A stretch of DNA of 64,000 bases from JAVBNH01 sp031551635 (GTDB taxonomy: Bacteria > Bacillota > Clostridia > Oscillospirales > Acutalibacteraceae): the NCBI GenBank assembly GCA_031551635.1, contig JAVBNH010000006.1, forward strand, positions 1 to 64,000. The letters are read 5' to 3'. Below the pieces are notes generated by a model. The model ran no database searches. It had not been told where the DNA came from and was given only the letters and a program-made list of their open reading frames with translations. The number at the start of each line of letters is the position of its first letter. Position 1 is the first letter of the stretch. This document shows, piece by piece, positions 34,456 through 42,997 of this stretch. Made by a program: the position numbers and the translations under genes.

Positions 34456-35523
34456 TTACAAATTATAAATTGTTGTTCCTGCTTCGCTTTCGGGCTTTAT
34501 GTCGATTTTCCAGCCTGTCAGTTTTGCAGCCAATCTTGCGTTCTGCCCTTTATTACCGATGGCGAGCGAGAGCTGAGAATCCGGGACGACAACCCGGCAG
34601 CTTTTCGCTTCAAGATTTTCTATAACAACGCTGATAATCTCAGCTGGGGCAAGCGCGGCTGAAATATACTGTGTTATATCGTCGTTGTAGCGGACGATGT
34701 CGATTTTTTCGCCGCCTAAAAAGTCAACAACCTTCGTAACCCTCGCACCTCTGGGACCTATGCAGGAGCCGACAGGGTCAACGTTTGCATCTTTAGAATA
34801 AACCGCCATTTTTGTCCTCGAGCCGGCTTCCCTCGAAACTGATTTTATTTCAACAGTACCGTCATAAATCTCGGGCACCTCCTGCTCGAAAAAGCGCTTG
34901 ACCAGGTTCGGGTGGGTTCTCGAAATCATAGCCTTCGGACCCTTGCCCTTGGTGTCATCCTCAACATCGACAACATATATTTTTATCCAGCTTCCAACAG
35001 TATATGTCTCCCCTGGAATCTGTTCACCCTTCGGCAGAATAGCCTCAGCCTTGCCGATTTCAAGGGTAGCGTGACCGGTTTTCGCGTCAATGCTTGTTAC
35101 CTTCGCGTTGACAATCTCCTGCTTTTTGCTTTGGAATTCCTGAAGAACCTGCCCCTGCTCAACATCCCTGATACCTTGACGCAGTCCGTGTTTGACTTTT
35201 TGCGCTGCGATTCTTCCGAATTTTGTGACATCGAGGTCAATCTCGATAATATCCCCGGGAAGAGCTCCCGGTCTATATTTTTGAGCGTCCTCGGCAAGAA
35301 TGTCGAGATGCTCATCTGAAATTTCCGAAACAACATTTTTGCGAACAAAAACTCTCATTGCATTGTTGTCAGGGTCGATTTCGCAGGATACGGCATCCTT
35401 TCCGCCGAAATCAGCCTTAGCAGCTGTGACAATCGAGTTCGCAATTATATTATATAGCGCTTGTGACGAAATACCCTTCTCCTTCTCAAGCAGCTTTATT
35501 GCGTCAAACAGTTCTTTTTCCAT
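34456..35523 (-). CDS. nusA: transcription termination/antitermination factor NusA
   Basis: A 355-residue NusA of the short Gram-positive type: N-terminal RNA-polymerase-binding domain, S1 domain (about 135-200), and KH1 and KH2 (VGSCIGPRGARV; AIGNKGQNARLAAKLTGWKIDIK). It lacks the C-terminal acidic repeats of E. coli. ATG 35523 is chosen over an ATT-containing extension. Confidence 0.97.
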   Translation of the reverse strand: MEKELFDAIKLLEKEKGISSQALYNIIANSIVTAAKADFGGKDAVSCEIDPDNNAMRVFVRKNVVSEISDEHLDILAEDAQKYRPGALPGDIIEIDLDVTKFGRIAAQKVKHGLRQGIRDVEQGQVLQEFQSKKQEIVNAKVTSIDAKTGHATLEIGKAEAILPKGEQIPGETYTVGSWIKIYVVDVEDDTKGKGPKAMISRTHPNLVKRFFEQEVPEIYDGTVEIKSVSREAGSRTKMAVYSKDANVDPVGSCIGPRGARVTKVVDFLGGEKIDIVRYNDDITQYISAALAPAEIISVVIENLEAKSCRVVVPDSQLSLAIGNKGQNARLAAKLTGWKIDIKPESEAGTTIYNL

Positions 35524-35546
35524 TTTTTCAATCAAACCTTTCTTAG

Positions 35547-36029
35547 TTAAAAATTTTTAAAATCATCAAGCCTTACCCAGTAAAGCTCTTTAATATCAAT
35601 TTCAAAAGTATCCTTCCCCGCTCGTGCTAAGGTTATAACGCCGTCCTTATATGCCTCTAGTACGCCGGTCATCTCCTTCATATTGTCAATAGCCTTATGC
35701 AGCTTTATCTTTATTTCCGCCCCAATATATTTTTCAAAATGCGCGGGACGAACAAGCTCACGTTCAATTCCGGCGGAGCTGACCTGTAGATTATAAGCCT
35801 GCTCAATAGGGTCAAGCTCGTCAAGCGGTGCGTCGATTGCCTCATGCAGGGCTACGCAGTCGTCAATACCGACTCCGCCCTCTTTATCAATTATAATACG
35901 CAAGTACCAAGTCGCGCCTTCTTTTAAAAACCGCACGTCCCAAAGCTCCAATGACAGGCTCCGCGCAAGCGGCTCGGCAATGCTCCAAACAAGCTCGACA
36001 ACATTGCCGCCTTTCTTTTTATCAGCCAA
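35547..36029 (-). CDS. rimP: ribosome maturation factor RimP
   Basis: A 160-residue RimP needed for 30S assembly: ELWDVRFLKEGATWYLRIIIDKEGG and LQVSSAGIERELVRP. The start is taken as TTG 36029, with GGAGGG five bases upstream, which gives the usual family N-terminus; ATG 36050 is an alternative. It is the first gene of the operon, behind an attenuator-like hairpin. Confidence 0.93.
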   Translation of the reverse strand: MADKKKGGNVVELVWSIAEPLARSLSLELWDVRFLKEGATWYLRIIIDKEGGVGIDDCVALHEAIDAPLDELDPIEQAYNLQVSSAGIERELVRPAHFEKYIGAEIKIKLHKAIDNMKEMTGVLEAYKDGVITLARAGKDTFEIDIKELYWVRLDDFKNF

Positions 36030-36097
36030 AATAACCCTCCAAATCTGCATTTTGCGGCACTTATTTCTATATATGAAACATATAAGCACCTCAAAAT

Positions 36098-36127
36098 GAG
36101 CAAACAAAAGAGCGGGTTGCCCCACTC
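36098..36127 (-). terminator. attenuator-like hairpin in the rimP-nusA leader
   Basis: On the minus strand GAGTGGG-GCAA-CCCGCTC forms a 7-bp stem (36110-36116 with 36121-36127) followed by the interrupted tract TTTTGTTTG. It lies in the transcribed leader between the promoter (36157-36185) and rimP. Confidence 0.6.
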
Positions 36128-36156
36128 AAACTAAACTCTTACACTAATTGAGTACG

Positions 36157-36185
36157 ATTATACCACAACAGACATTGGAATGCAA
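36157..36185 (-). promoter_or_regulatory. promoter of the rimP-nusA-infB operon
   Basis: Minus-strand TTGCAT (36180-36185), 17-bp spacer, TATAAT (36157-36162) with an extended TGG before the -10. The leader is about 120 nt. Confidence 0.8.
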
Positions 36186-36273
36186 GTGTTTTTTCAAATA
36201 TTTTCATTCAGACACAATTGTGTTATTATTTTCCGTTTTGCAAGTAATTTTATGGTTATCTTTTAAAATTCTG

Positions 36274-37245
36274 CTATTTACAGCACAGCTTTTTTGCAAG
36301 ATCATAAGCAAAAACTAATTCGTCCATTGAGCAGTGCTCCTGCACGAAGTGCGTTGTACAGAAAATCCACCTTTTATTTTTCAGCAAGGAAAATACACGC
36401 CGGATTTCACTCTCGAGACGGGTATAATCCCCGAAGCCGACAGTTGTTTGCACGCACAATCCGCCTAAAATCGCGAATTTTTCGGCGTATTTTTCAAGAT
36501 ATACCTGATAGCTCATTCCGGCGGATTCCTGATACGGGTGCATGAGGTCGTAGCCAATGTCCGCAATGCCGTCAAGCACTTCGCTGACATTGCCATCGCT
36601 GTGAAGACTCGCGAAAACACTATAGGATTTTGCGAAATCAACCATCTTTTTGTGACAGGGATAAACCATTTCCCACCAGTCGCGAGGTGAAAAAAGCAGA
36701 CTGCTCTGAGCGCCCCAATCATCTGAAAAGTGAATCATATGAACGCCCAGCTCAATCATATTCGAAATATATTTCAAATTCCAGTCTGTCCGCCTTCGGT
36801 ATACCTCCCTGAGCTCCTCAGGATACAACGCCATATAACAAAGCTGATTTTCAATGCCGAAGGGGTCATTCGAGCACTCAAAAACCCCCGGCGTCTGCAC
36901 ATAACAAAACCGCTCACGGCTGTTCTTATGAAAGCTCAGAGCCTCACGCACACCGTCATAATCCTCACTCATGCAGGGGTCATTCATGCTCACGCTTAGA
37001 AGAACCTCGGGCGTTATTTCAACACCCTCGGCTCTCAGCTTTTCAAGCTGTTCATGGTTATAGCAGGAGGGACCGCCGAAAATATGGGCCATGTCAAAGC
37101 CGTAAAAATCCTCAAAATTCCGCACGGAGCCGAACCTTGACGAAATTTGTTCGCTGAGATTCGCGTCAACCCAGCCGTACAGCGGAGTAACACCGGCATT
37201 ATTTTCACCCCTGATTGTTTTCGCGACAAGCTCGTATGGTTTCAT
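36274..37245 (-). CDS. uroporphyrinogen-decarboxylase-superfamily protein (methyltransferase-like)
   Basis: A 323-residue TIM-barrel protein of the URO-D superfamily (VHMIHFSDDWGAQSSLLFSP, HSDGNVSEVLDGIADIG, GGLCVQTTVGFG). It lacks the Arg-rich N-terminus of true HemE and resembles the branch that includes corrinoid/coenzyme M methyltransferases (MtaA, CmuA). It begins three bases after the korC stop, so it is part of that operon. The substrate is unknown. Confidence 0.75.
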   Translation of the reverse strand: MKPYELVAKTIRGENNAGVTPLYGWVDANLSEQISSRFGSVRNFEDFYGFDMAHIFGGPSCYNHEQLEKLRAEGVEITPEVLLSVSMNDPCMSEDYDGVREALSFHKNSRERFCYVQTPGVFECSNDPFGIENQLCYMALYPEELREVYRRRTDWNLKYISNMIELGVHMIHFSDDWGAQSSLLFSPRDWWEMVYPCHKKMVDFAKSYSVFASLHSDGNVSEVLDGIADIGYDLMHPYQESAGMSYQVYLEKYAEKFAILGGLCVQTTVGFGDYTRLESEIRRVFSLLKNKRWIFCTTHFVQEHCSMDELVFAYDLAKKLCCK

Positions 37246-37248
37246 ATT

Positions 37249-37788
37249 TTACTCCTGATAACTTACACCTAATTTAACAGCTTCAATATTTTTTACAATC
37301 AGATGCGCTTTTCTAGCAGGGACAACGTCTGCGAAGGTTTTTTCAATCGTCTCGAGCTTTGTGAAGTCAGTTATCGCGAAAAATTTGCCCAGAAGAATAA
37401 TGTTTGCAAGTCCCTGTAGGTTATACTCATCCGACATCGCGGTCGCCGGAACATAGTAGGCGTTTATATCTGTCCGCTCAACCTTTTTATCAATCAGAGA
37501 GCTGTCGAGTATAACGCTCCCGCCGGGTGCGACTGTATCTATAAATTTATCATAGGAAGGCAAGTTCATCGCGATGAGAACGTCAGGTTTCAATACAAGA
37601 GGTGATGATATTTCCGTATCGGAAATATTAACACTGCAGTTCGCGGTGCCGCCCCTCATTTCGGGACCGTAGGAGGGCAGCCATGTGACCTGCTTACCGT
37701 CAAAAAGCGCGCAGGAGGCGATAACTTTACCGAAAAACAGACTTCCCTGACCGCCAAAACCGGCGATAAGCGTGCTTAAAGAACTCAT
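37249..37788 (-). CDS. korC: 2-oxoacid:ferredoxin oxidoreductase gamma subunit
   Basis: A 179-residue gamma subunit: IAGFGGQGSLFFGKVIA and PSYGPEMRGGTANCSVNIS are family signatures. It overlaps the beta gene by four bases. With alpha, beta and delta it forms an enzyme that oxidatively decarboxylates a 2-oxoacid to its acyl-CoA, reducing ferredoxin. Confidence 0.9.
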   Translation of the reverse strand: MSSLSTLIAGFGGQGSLFFGKVIASCALFDGKQVTWLPSYGPEMRGGTANCSVNISDTEISSPLVLKPDVLIAMNLPSYDKFIDTVAPGGSVILDSSLIDKKVERTDINAYYVPATAMSDEYNLQGLANIILLGKFFAITDFTKLETIEKTFADVVPARKAHLIVKNIEAVKLGVSYQE

Positions 37789-38540
37789 TTTGCTTCCCCC
37801 TCTGCGGTTATGTCTTTATAAACTCCGAGCGGGTAATACGGCAGCATGTTTTCTCTCAGCCAGTCAAGCGACTTGACCGGTGTCATGCCCCAGTTAGTCG
37901 GGCAGGTCGAAATGACCTCGACAATCGAGAAGCCCTTGCCTGCTATTTGTGTCTCAAAGGCTTTTTTTACTGCTCTTTTCGCCTTATTCACATTTTTCAC
38001 GCAGTCTACGCTGACCCTCTCGGCATAAGCAACTCCATCAAGAGTCGACAGCAGCTCACAAACGCGTATAGGATAACCGGCGGCGTTTACATCCCTGCCG
38101 TAGGGTGAGGTCTGTGTTATTTGAGCCGGCAGCGAGGTCGGCGCCATCTGTCCGCCTGTCATACCGTATATTGCGTTATTGACAAATATAATCGTAATAT
38201 TTTCTCCTCTGGTGGCGCTGTGAACCATCTCGGCGGTGCCAATCGCAGCAAGGTCGCCGTCGCCCTGGTAAGTAAAAACCACCGAATCCGGAACAGCCCG
38301 CTTTACACCTGTCGCAACAGCCGGAGCCCTTCCGTGGGGAGCCTGAATCATATCGCAGGCGAAAAATTTATAAGCCATTACAGCGCAGCCGACGGGCGCT
38401 ATGCCTACGGTTCTGCCTTCTACGCCAAGCTCGTCAATGCTTTCGGCGACAAGGCGGTGAATAATACCGTGCGTGCAACCCGGGCAGTATGAGGTCGCCA
38501 CAGGAAGAAGTGCATGCGGTCTTTGAAAAATAACAGCCAT
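37785..38540 (-). CDS. korB: 2-oxoacid:ferredoxin oxidoreductase beta subunit (TPP-binding)
   Basis: A 251-residue TPP-binding subunit: CPGCTHGIIHRLVAE, GDGDLAAIGTAEMVHSATR and FVNNAIYGMTGGQMAPT. The start codon shares a base with the alpha stop (TAATG). It is of the KorB/VorB type rather than pyruvate-specific; the exact substrate (2-oxoglutarate or branched-chain) cannot be decided. Confidence 0.9.
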   Translation of the reverse strand: MAVIFQRPHALLPVATSYCPGCTHGIIHRLVAESIDELGVEGRTVGIAPVGCAVMAYKFFACDMIQAPHGRAPAVATGVKRAVPDSVVFTYQGDGDLAAIGTAEMVHSATRGENITIIFVNNAIYGMTGGQMAPTSLPAQITQTSPYGRDVNAAGYPIRVCELLSTLDGVAYAERVSVDCVKNVNKAKRAVKKAFETQIAGKGFSIVEVISTCPTNWGMTPVKSLDWLRENMLPYYPLGVYKDITAEGEAK

Positions 38541-39604
38541 TATACATCACCTCTTACAATTTTTTCGAGATTTTCGAGAATTTCCTCAGGGGAGGGTATG
38601 ATACCGCCGGTGTGTCCGAAGAATGAAACAGGCTTTGAGCACTCTATAGCAAGCCTCACATCGTCTACCATCTGCCCCATGCTCATTTCAACCGTGATGA
38701 ACTGTTTCGCGTTTTTCGCAAGGGTCAGCAGCTCCTTTTTCGGGAAAGGCCAAAGGGTAACAGGTCTGAAAAGCCCCGCTTTAATACCCTTCGCTCTGGC
38801 AAGATTCACCGCCGCCTTGACAATTCTCGCGCTCGCGCCGTATGAAACAAAAATATATTCCGCGTCGTCGAGCATATAACCGTCCGAAATAGATTCGGTT
38901 TCCTCTATTGTCTTATATCTCAGAAAACGCTCCTTGACAACTCTATCAAGGTCGTTCGGCACAAGGTAGAGCGAATTTATAACATTGCGTTCCCGCGAAT
39001 CCCTGTGACCGTTTGTCGCCCAGGGCTTTTCAAAGGTTTTTATTTCAGCCTGCTCACGCAGCACAACCGGCTCCATCATCTGACCGAGCATACCGTCGGC
39101 AAGAATCATCGCGGGCATTCTGTACTTATCCGCAAGCTCAAAGGCTTTTGAAACCATATCAACCATTTCCTGAACAGAACAGGGCGCGAAAACGAGGATA
39201 TGCAAATCACCGTGTCCGGGCGCTTTTGTCGCCTGCCAGTAGTCCGCTTGTGACGCCTGAATACCGCCGAGCCCCGGTCCTCCGCGTTGAATATTAACTA
39301 TTAAGCAAGGCAGATCCGAGCCGCACATATAGGAAATTGCTTCAGTTTTAAGGCTGATTCCGGGGGAGGAGGAGGAGGTCATAGCGCGTACACCTGCCGC
39401 GGCTGCGCCGAGCAGCATGTTTGCGGCGGCGATTTCTGATTCCGCTTGCAAAAACACCCCGCCGATTTTCGGCAGTCTTTTAGACATATATGCTGCAACC
39501 TCGGTCTGGGGAGTAATTGGATAGCCGAAAAAATGCTTGCAGCCGTTTCTTATGGCAGCTTCCGCAAGTGCTTCATTGCCCTTCATTAAAACTCTTTCAC
39601 TCAT
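38540..39604 (-). CDS. korA: 2-oxoacid:ferredoxin oxidoreductase alpha subunit
   Basis: A 354-residue alpha subunit: KGNEALAEAAIRNGCKHFFGYPITPQTE, SSPGISLKTE, and a C-terminal domain with EMSMGQMVDDVRLAIECSKPV. It is the second gene of the delta-alpha-beta-gamma operon. Family members act in anaerobic amino acid metabolism and reductive carbon cycles. Confidence 0.92.
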   Translation of the reverse strand: MSERVLMKGNEALAEAAIRNGCKHFFGYPITPQTEVAAYMSKRLPKIGGVFLQAESEIAAANMLLGAAAAGVRAMTSSSSPGISLKTEAISYMCGSDLPCLIVNIQRGGPGLGGIQASQADYWQATKAPGHGDLHILVFAPCSVQEMVDMVSKAFELADKYRMPAMILADGMLGQMMEPVVLREQAEIKTFEKPWATNGHRDSRERNVINSLYLVPNDLDRVVKERFLRYKTIEETESISDGYMLDDAEYIFVSYGASARIVKAAVNLARAKGIKAGLFRPVTLWPFPKKELLTLAKNAKQFITVEMSMGQMVDDVRLAIECSKPVSFFGHTGGIIPSPEEILENLEKIVRGDV

Positions 39605-39618
39605 TTTTATATCCCTCC

Positions 39619-39825
39619 TTATTTCTCAACCGTTATCGCGCAGTCCGGACACATAAGAGCGCAGGACTTGCAGGCTATGCAGGCTTCCATATCAATGCAC
39701 ATTGCCGGATGATAGCCTTTGTCGGTCATTTTTTCCATGTCAAGAGCCATAATTTTTTTCGGACAAGCGTCAATGCACAATCCGCAGCCCTCGCAGAAGT
39801 TTTCGTCAACTGTTATTTTTCCCAT
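39619..39825 (-). CDS. korD: 2-oxoacid:ferredoxin oxidoreductase delta subunit (2[4Fe-4S] ferredoxin)
   Basis: A 68-residue ferredoxin-like protein with two complete cluster motifs (Cys 11, 14, 17, 21 and 49, 52, 55, 59). The C-terminal proline after each motif is present. It is the first gene of the kor operon and passes electrons from the TPP centre to ferredoxin. Confidence 0.92.
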   Translation of the reverse strand: MGKITVDENFCEGCGLCIDACPKKIMALDMEKMTDKGYHPAMCIDMEACIACKSCALMCPDCAITVEK

Positions 39826-39865
39826 ATGCTATCAAGCCTTTCATTAATATTTAAATGATACATTA

Positions 39866-39893
39866 TCTACAATCTAATGTCTAATATCTAAAT
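39866..39893. repeat. heptamer array H2 (TCTAATG-type, x4)
   Basis: TCTACAA, TCTAATG, TCTAATA, TCTAAAT in register. Read in the sense of the ParA-like gene it is TTAGA-type and supplies that gene's last codons and TAG stop. Confidence 0.9.
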
Positions 39894-40557
39894 TATTCCA
39901 CGGCAGTTTTACTATTGTCTCCACCGGGAAGGGATTTTCAATTTTTTTCTCCAGCTCGCTCATTATTGCCTTGGGGACAGTTGTCAGCATGAGCGGCAGT
40001 CCTGTAACCCTGCTGACTTCGCGGGCATATTCACAGCCTGATAAAATATCCGCGGCGGAAGTTTCCAGAGAAAGATGCGAATTATTAACAAGCGCGTTCA
40101 TCGTAAGGTGCGAAGCCGCTTCAATCTCCCTCAAAAGCTCCAAAGCGTCAAGAGGGTTTTCAATCATTCGACGGAATTTATTTATAACAAAAATTCCGAG
40201 GTACCCGTCGTTTCCCTTTATATCATCGGCATACCGCCCGAGTGCCGTAGCTCCTGCGTCGTCCCCGCCGACATCAAAAAAAACATGGTCAGCGTCACCG
40301 CCGAAAACCGAGGAAATCTCAGCGGGCAGATATGGCGCGTCAAGAGTGGTGTTTGCGCTGCCGGGCGAAATCAGGCGTATTCCGTTGCCCTCGAGCTCTC
40401 TGCGGTAATCGGACGAACGAAAATAAGGGTTGACTATATCGAGGTCAACAAGGGTGACCCGCCTGCCCTGCCGCGCGAGCCCAAACGCCGCGTTAAGAGC
40501 GAAATTAGTCTTGCCCGTGCCGTAATGACCGCAGATTATATTATATTTCCGAAACAT
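39874..40557 (-). CDS. ParA/MinD-like ATPase
   Basis: A 227-residue SIMIBI NTPase. The P-loop GHYGTGKT (10-17) is followed by TLVDLDIVNPYFRSSDY and VFFDVGGDDAGATALG. It looks like a group of ParA-like proteins found beside kor operons. It could handle cofactor or protein assembly rather than DNA partition; that is inference. GGAGGG precedes the ATG. Its last residues (LDIRH) and stop lie in a heptamer array. Confidence 0.82.
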   Translation of the reverse strand: MFRKYNIICGHYGTGKTNFALNAAFGLARQGRRVTLVDLDIVNPYFRSSDYRRELEGNGIRLISPGSANTTLDAPYLPAEISSVFGGDADHVFFDVGGDDAGATALGRYADDIKGNDGYLGIFVINKFRRMIENPLDALELLREIEAASHLTMNALVNNSHLSLETSAADILSGCEYAREVSRVTGLPLMLTTVPKAIMSELEKKIENPFPVETIVKLPWNNLDIRH

Positions 40558-40603
40558 AAAACCACCCTCCCTGTATCAAGAATCCAGGTTAATGCTGTTT
40601 TAG

Positions 40604-40624
40604 TGTACAATGTACAATGTACAA
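40604..40624. repeat. heptamer array H3 (TGTACAA x3)
   Basis: Three identical 7-bp units in tandem. Confidence 0.9.
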
Positions 40625-40785
40625 ATAGAGGTCGGGTAGGTAGAATTATGTGTGTTTTTACCTTTTCACCCGACTTGATTAAAGAAAATACATAATTTAC
40701 CTGCCATTAAATCAGCAAACTTATATTATTAAAATCATTCGCGAGCAGAATGTTAATAGCTACCGCAATTTAACTCGCGACCGCC

Positions 40786-40820
40786 ATCCAGCGTCTAGTA
40801 TCCAGCATCCAGTGTCTAAA
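40786..40820. repeat. heptamer array H4 (ATCCAGC/GTCTAGT, x5)
   Basis: ATCCAGC, GTCTAGT, ATCCAGC, ATCCAGT, GTCTAAA in perfect register. Confidence 0.9.
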
Positions 40821-40824
40821 CTAG

Positions 40825-40859
40825 AATAAAAGTAAGGGCAGGAAACCCGACCCTTACTA
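40825..40859 (-). terminator. terminator of ispH-rpsA
   Basis: Minus-strand AGTAAGGG pairs with CCCTTACT, with an inner GG/CC pair, and TTTTATT follows. Confidence 0.75.
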
Positions 40860-40869
40860 TAATATTCAT

Positions 40870-40897
40870 TTGTACTCTGTACTGAGTACATAGTACA
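40870..40897. repeat. heptamer array H5 (TGTACT-type, x4)
   Basis: TTGTACT, CTGTACT, GAGTACA, TAGTACA in register. It abuts the 3' end of ispH-rpsA, ending one base before its stop codon. Confidence 0.85.
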
Positions 40898-40898
40898 C

Positions 40899-42956
40899 TT
40901 ATTCAGCCGCCTTATCCGCGCCGGCAAGCAAATCGTCAATTGAAACCGGCTCGCTCTTTTCGCCGTCCGCAGCCATCTCAGCCTCGAGTGATTCCTCTTC
41001 CTCCTCAGGAACGAGAAGGGCTCTTATCGAAAGACTGACGCGTTTTTTATCAAAGTCGATTTCTGTAATCTTCGCCATGACTTTTTCACCCAGAGAAACA
41101 GCCTCCTGAGGGGCAGCGATTCTCTTTGCGGAAATCTGCGAGATATGAATCAGACCGTCAACGCCGGGAATGATTCGCCCGAAAGCGCCAAAGGTGGTCA
41201 TGCCAGCGATTTCAACCTCTACAACACTGCCGACGGGATAATCTCTTCTGAGAACCTCCCACGGATTGTCCTCAACCTTTTTGTATCCCAGAGAAATCTT
41301 CTTCTTTTCATTATCAAGGTTCTTGATATATACTTCGATTATGTCGCCCGGCTTGACAACGTCAGACGGATGCTTGATTCTCTTCCACGAAAGCTCGCTT
41401 CTGTGAACAAGACCGTGTACTCCGCCAAGGTCGACAAAGGCACCGAATTCGGTGACTGAAACAACGGGACCTGTAAATACCTGACCAACCGCAGCAGTCT
41501 CCCAGAAGGAATCGGTCTTTTGCTTGCGCTCAGACCTGTAAGCGGCGCGGATTGAACCGACAGCGCGGCGCTTTTTCTCAGCGTCAACAATGGTGAAGCT
41601 GACTGTTTGGTTAAGTAAATCCTCAAGCCGGTCATTTCTCGAAACAGTCGCAAGAGAAGCGGGTATAAAGATTCTGTTACCGTTTGAAATAACGATTACA
41701 CCCTTATTTATAACTTCGACAACTTTACCGGAAAGAATAGTGCCGTCTTTTTCGGCTTTGACTATCTCGTCCCAATAGCGGCTCTCATCAATGAGACGCT
41801 TGGAAAGCAATATAGTTCCTTCCATGTCGTTTGTTTTCATAATAACCAGTTCAAGCTCGTCGCCGACTTTAAGCTCTTTTGAAGGGTCAGCGGTAGGATC
41901 CGCTGAGTAATGGTCAATCGGAATGAGACCTGTCTGCTTTCTTCCGATGTCAACCTGAATTTCGTTCGGAAGAATTCTGACGACTGTGCCCTTTACTTTT
42001 TTGTCGGTGCTCATGCTCTTAAGTGATTCCTCGAGAGCGTCCTCAAAGGACATTTCGTCGTAGTTCACTTCTTTTAGCGCAGCTTCTTGTGCTGCTTCTT
42101 CATTTGTGTTTTCAATAATGTCGGACATGGTGTTCCGTACCTCCTTAATTATACTGTCGGGCGTTGAAGCCCCGGCAGTAATGCCTACATTGCGGCAATT
42201 CGAAAAATCAAGCCCTGAGAGCTCACCCGCATCCTCAACCAGATAGGTTTTGCAGTTCTCCTCGCAGACGGCGCGAAGCTTGTCTGTGTTTGAGCTGCAC
42301 CTGCCTCCGACGACTATCATGCAGTCGTTTTCGAGGGATAATCGGCGAGCCTCCTCCTGTCTTTCAAAAGTCGCACTACATATTGTATCAAATATTAACG
42401 CATTTGTACATAGTAAATTTACAAATTTCAAACATTTTTTAAATTCACTCACAGAGAAGGTTGTTTGAGCCACTAAAATGAATTTCTTTTTAATATTTTC
42501 ATTCTCAAAAATCTGTTCTAGCTCCTCAAGAGAGTTAAAAACATAGGATTTTCCGCCACAATAGCTACGTATTCCAAGCACCTCCGGGTGATTTTTGTCG
42601 CCCGCAATGAGGGTGTCCACCTCGTCCGATGAATTTTCAGCGACAATGCGTTGAATTTTTTTCACAAACGGGCAGGTTTCATCATTGAATTTAAGCCCCA
42701 TTCGCTCTAGCTCCTCAAGCACATCCTTAGTCACTCCATGGGTTCTCACAAGGGTTGTATAGCCCTCAGGGGCTTCCCCTGGGGATTCAATTATTTTAAC
42801 CCCCTGCTTCTTTAAATCGTCAATAAACTGCGGATTATGAATAATCGGCCCGAGCGTGCAGACCCTTTCGCCTTCGTCAATAAGCTTCGAAAGCCTTGAC
42901 ACGGCTCTGTTTACGCCGAAACAAAAGCCCGCGGTTTTTGCAAGTGTGATTGCCAT
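40899..42956 (-). CDS. ispH: IspH-ribosomal protein S1 fusion
   Basis: A 685-residue fusion. Residues 1-280 are 4-hydroxy-3-methylbut-2-enyl diphosphate reductase (IspH/LytB), the last step of the MEP isoprenoid pathway, with the three [4Fe-4S] Cys (GFCFGV, ETCPFV, ICSAT) and His motifs (IHNPQ, RTHG, HPEV). A short acidic linker leads to four S1 RNA-binding repeats (about 325-660: GTVVRILPNEIQVDIG; GKVVEVINKGVIV; GPVVSVTEFGAFVDLGG; TTFGAFGRIIPGVDG), as in ribosomal protein S1/RpsA. The tail is acidic. This fusion is known in Clostridia. The ATG at 42956 has GGTGAG upstream. cmk lies 41 bases upstream. Confidence 0.95.
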   Translation of the reverse strand: MAITLAKTAGFCFGVNRAVSRLSKLIDEGERVCTLGPIIHNPQFIDDLKKQGVKIIESPGEAPEGYTTLVRTHGVTKDVLEELERMGLKFNDETCPFVKKIQRIVAENSSDEVDTLIAGDKNHPEVLGIRSYCGGKSYVFNSLEELEQIFENENIKKKFILVAQTTFSVSEFKKCLKFVNLLCTNALIFDTICSATFERQEEARRLSLENDCMIVVGGRCSSNTDKLRAVCEENCKTYLVEDAGELSGLDFSNCRNVGITAGASTPDSIIKEVRNTMSDIIENTNEEAAQEAALKEVNYDEMSFEDALEESLKSMSTDKKVKGTVVRILPNEIQVDIGRKQTGLIPIDHYSADPTADPSKELKVGDELELVIMKTNDMEGTILLSKRLIDESRYWDEIVKAEKDGTILSGKVVEVINKGVIVISNGNRIFIPASLATVSRNDRLEDLLNQTVSFTIVDAEKKRRAVGSIRAAYRSERKQKTDSFWETAAVGQVFTGPVVSVTEFGAFVDLGGVHGLVHRSELSWKRIKHPSDVVKPGDIIEVYIKNLDNEKKKISLGYKKVEDNPWEVLRRDYPVGSVVEVEIAGMTTFGAFGRIIPGVDGLIHISQISAKRIAAPQEAVSLGEKVMAKITEIDFDKKRVSLSIRALLVPEEEEESLEAEMAADGEKSEPVSIDDLLAGADKAAE

Positions 42957-42997
42957 ACTTCTCACCACTATATTATATATTTTTTACTTTTCATTCT

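Larger units (their letters stand above)
40558..40898. other. repeat-rich intergenic region
   Basis: About 340 bases without a gene. It contains three heptamer arrays (H3-H5), the terminator of ispH-rpsA and otherwise AT-rich sequence. Confidence 0.7.

Noticed and set aside
34368..34625. Plus-strand frame with ILDSGFWILDAGFW-type repeats
   Set aside because: It is the heptamer array H1 read as protein (7 bp shifts through all three frames), opposite nusA and rnpM.
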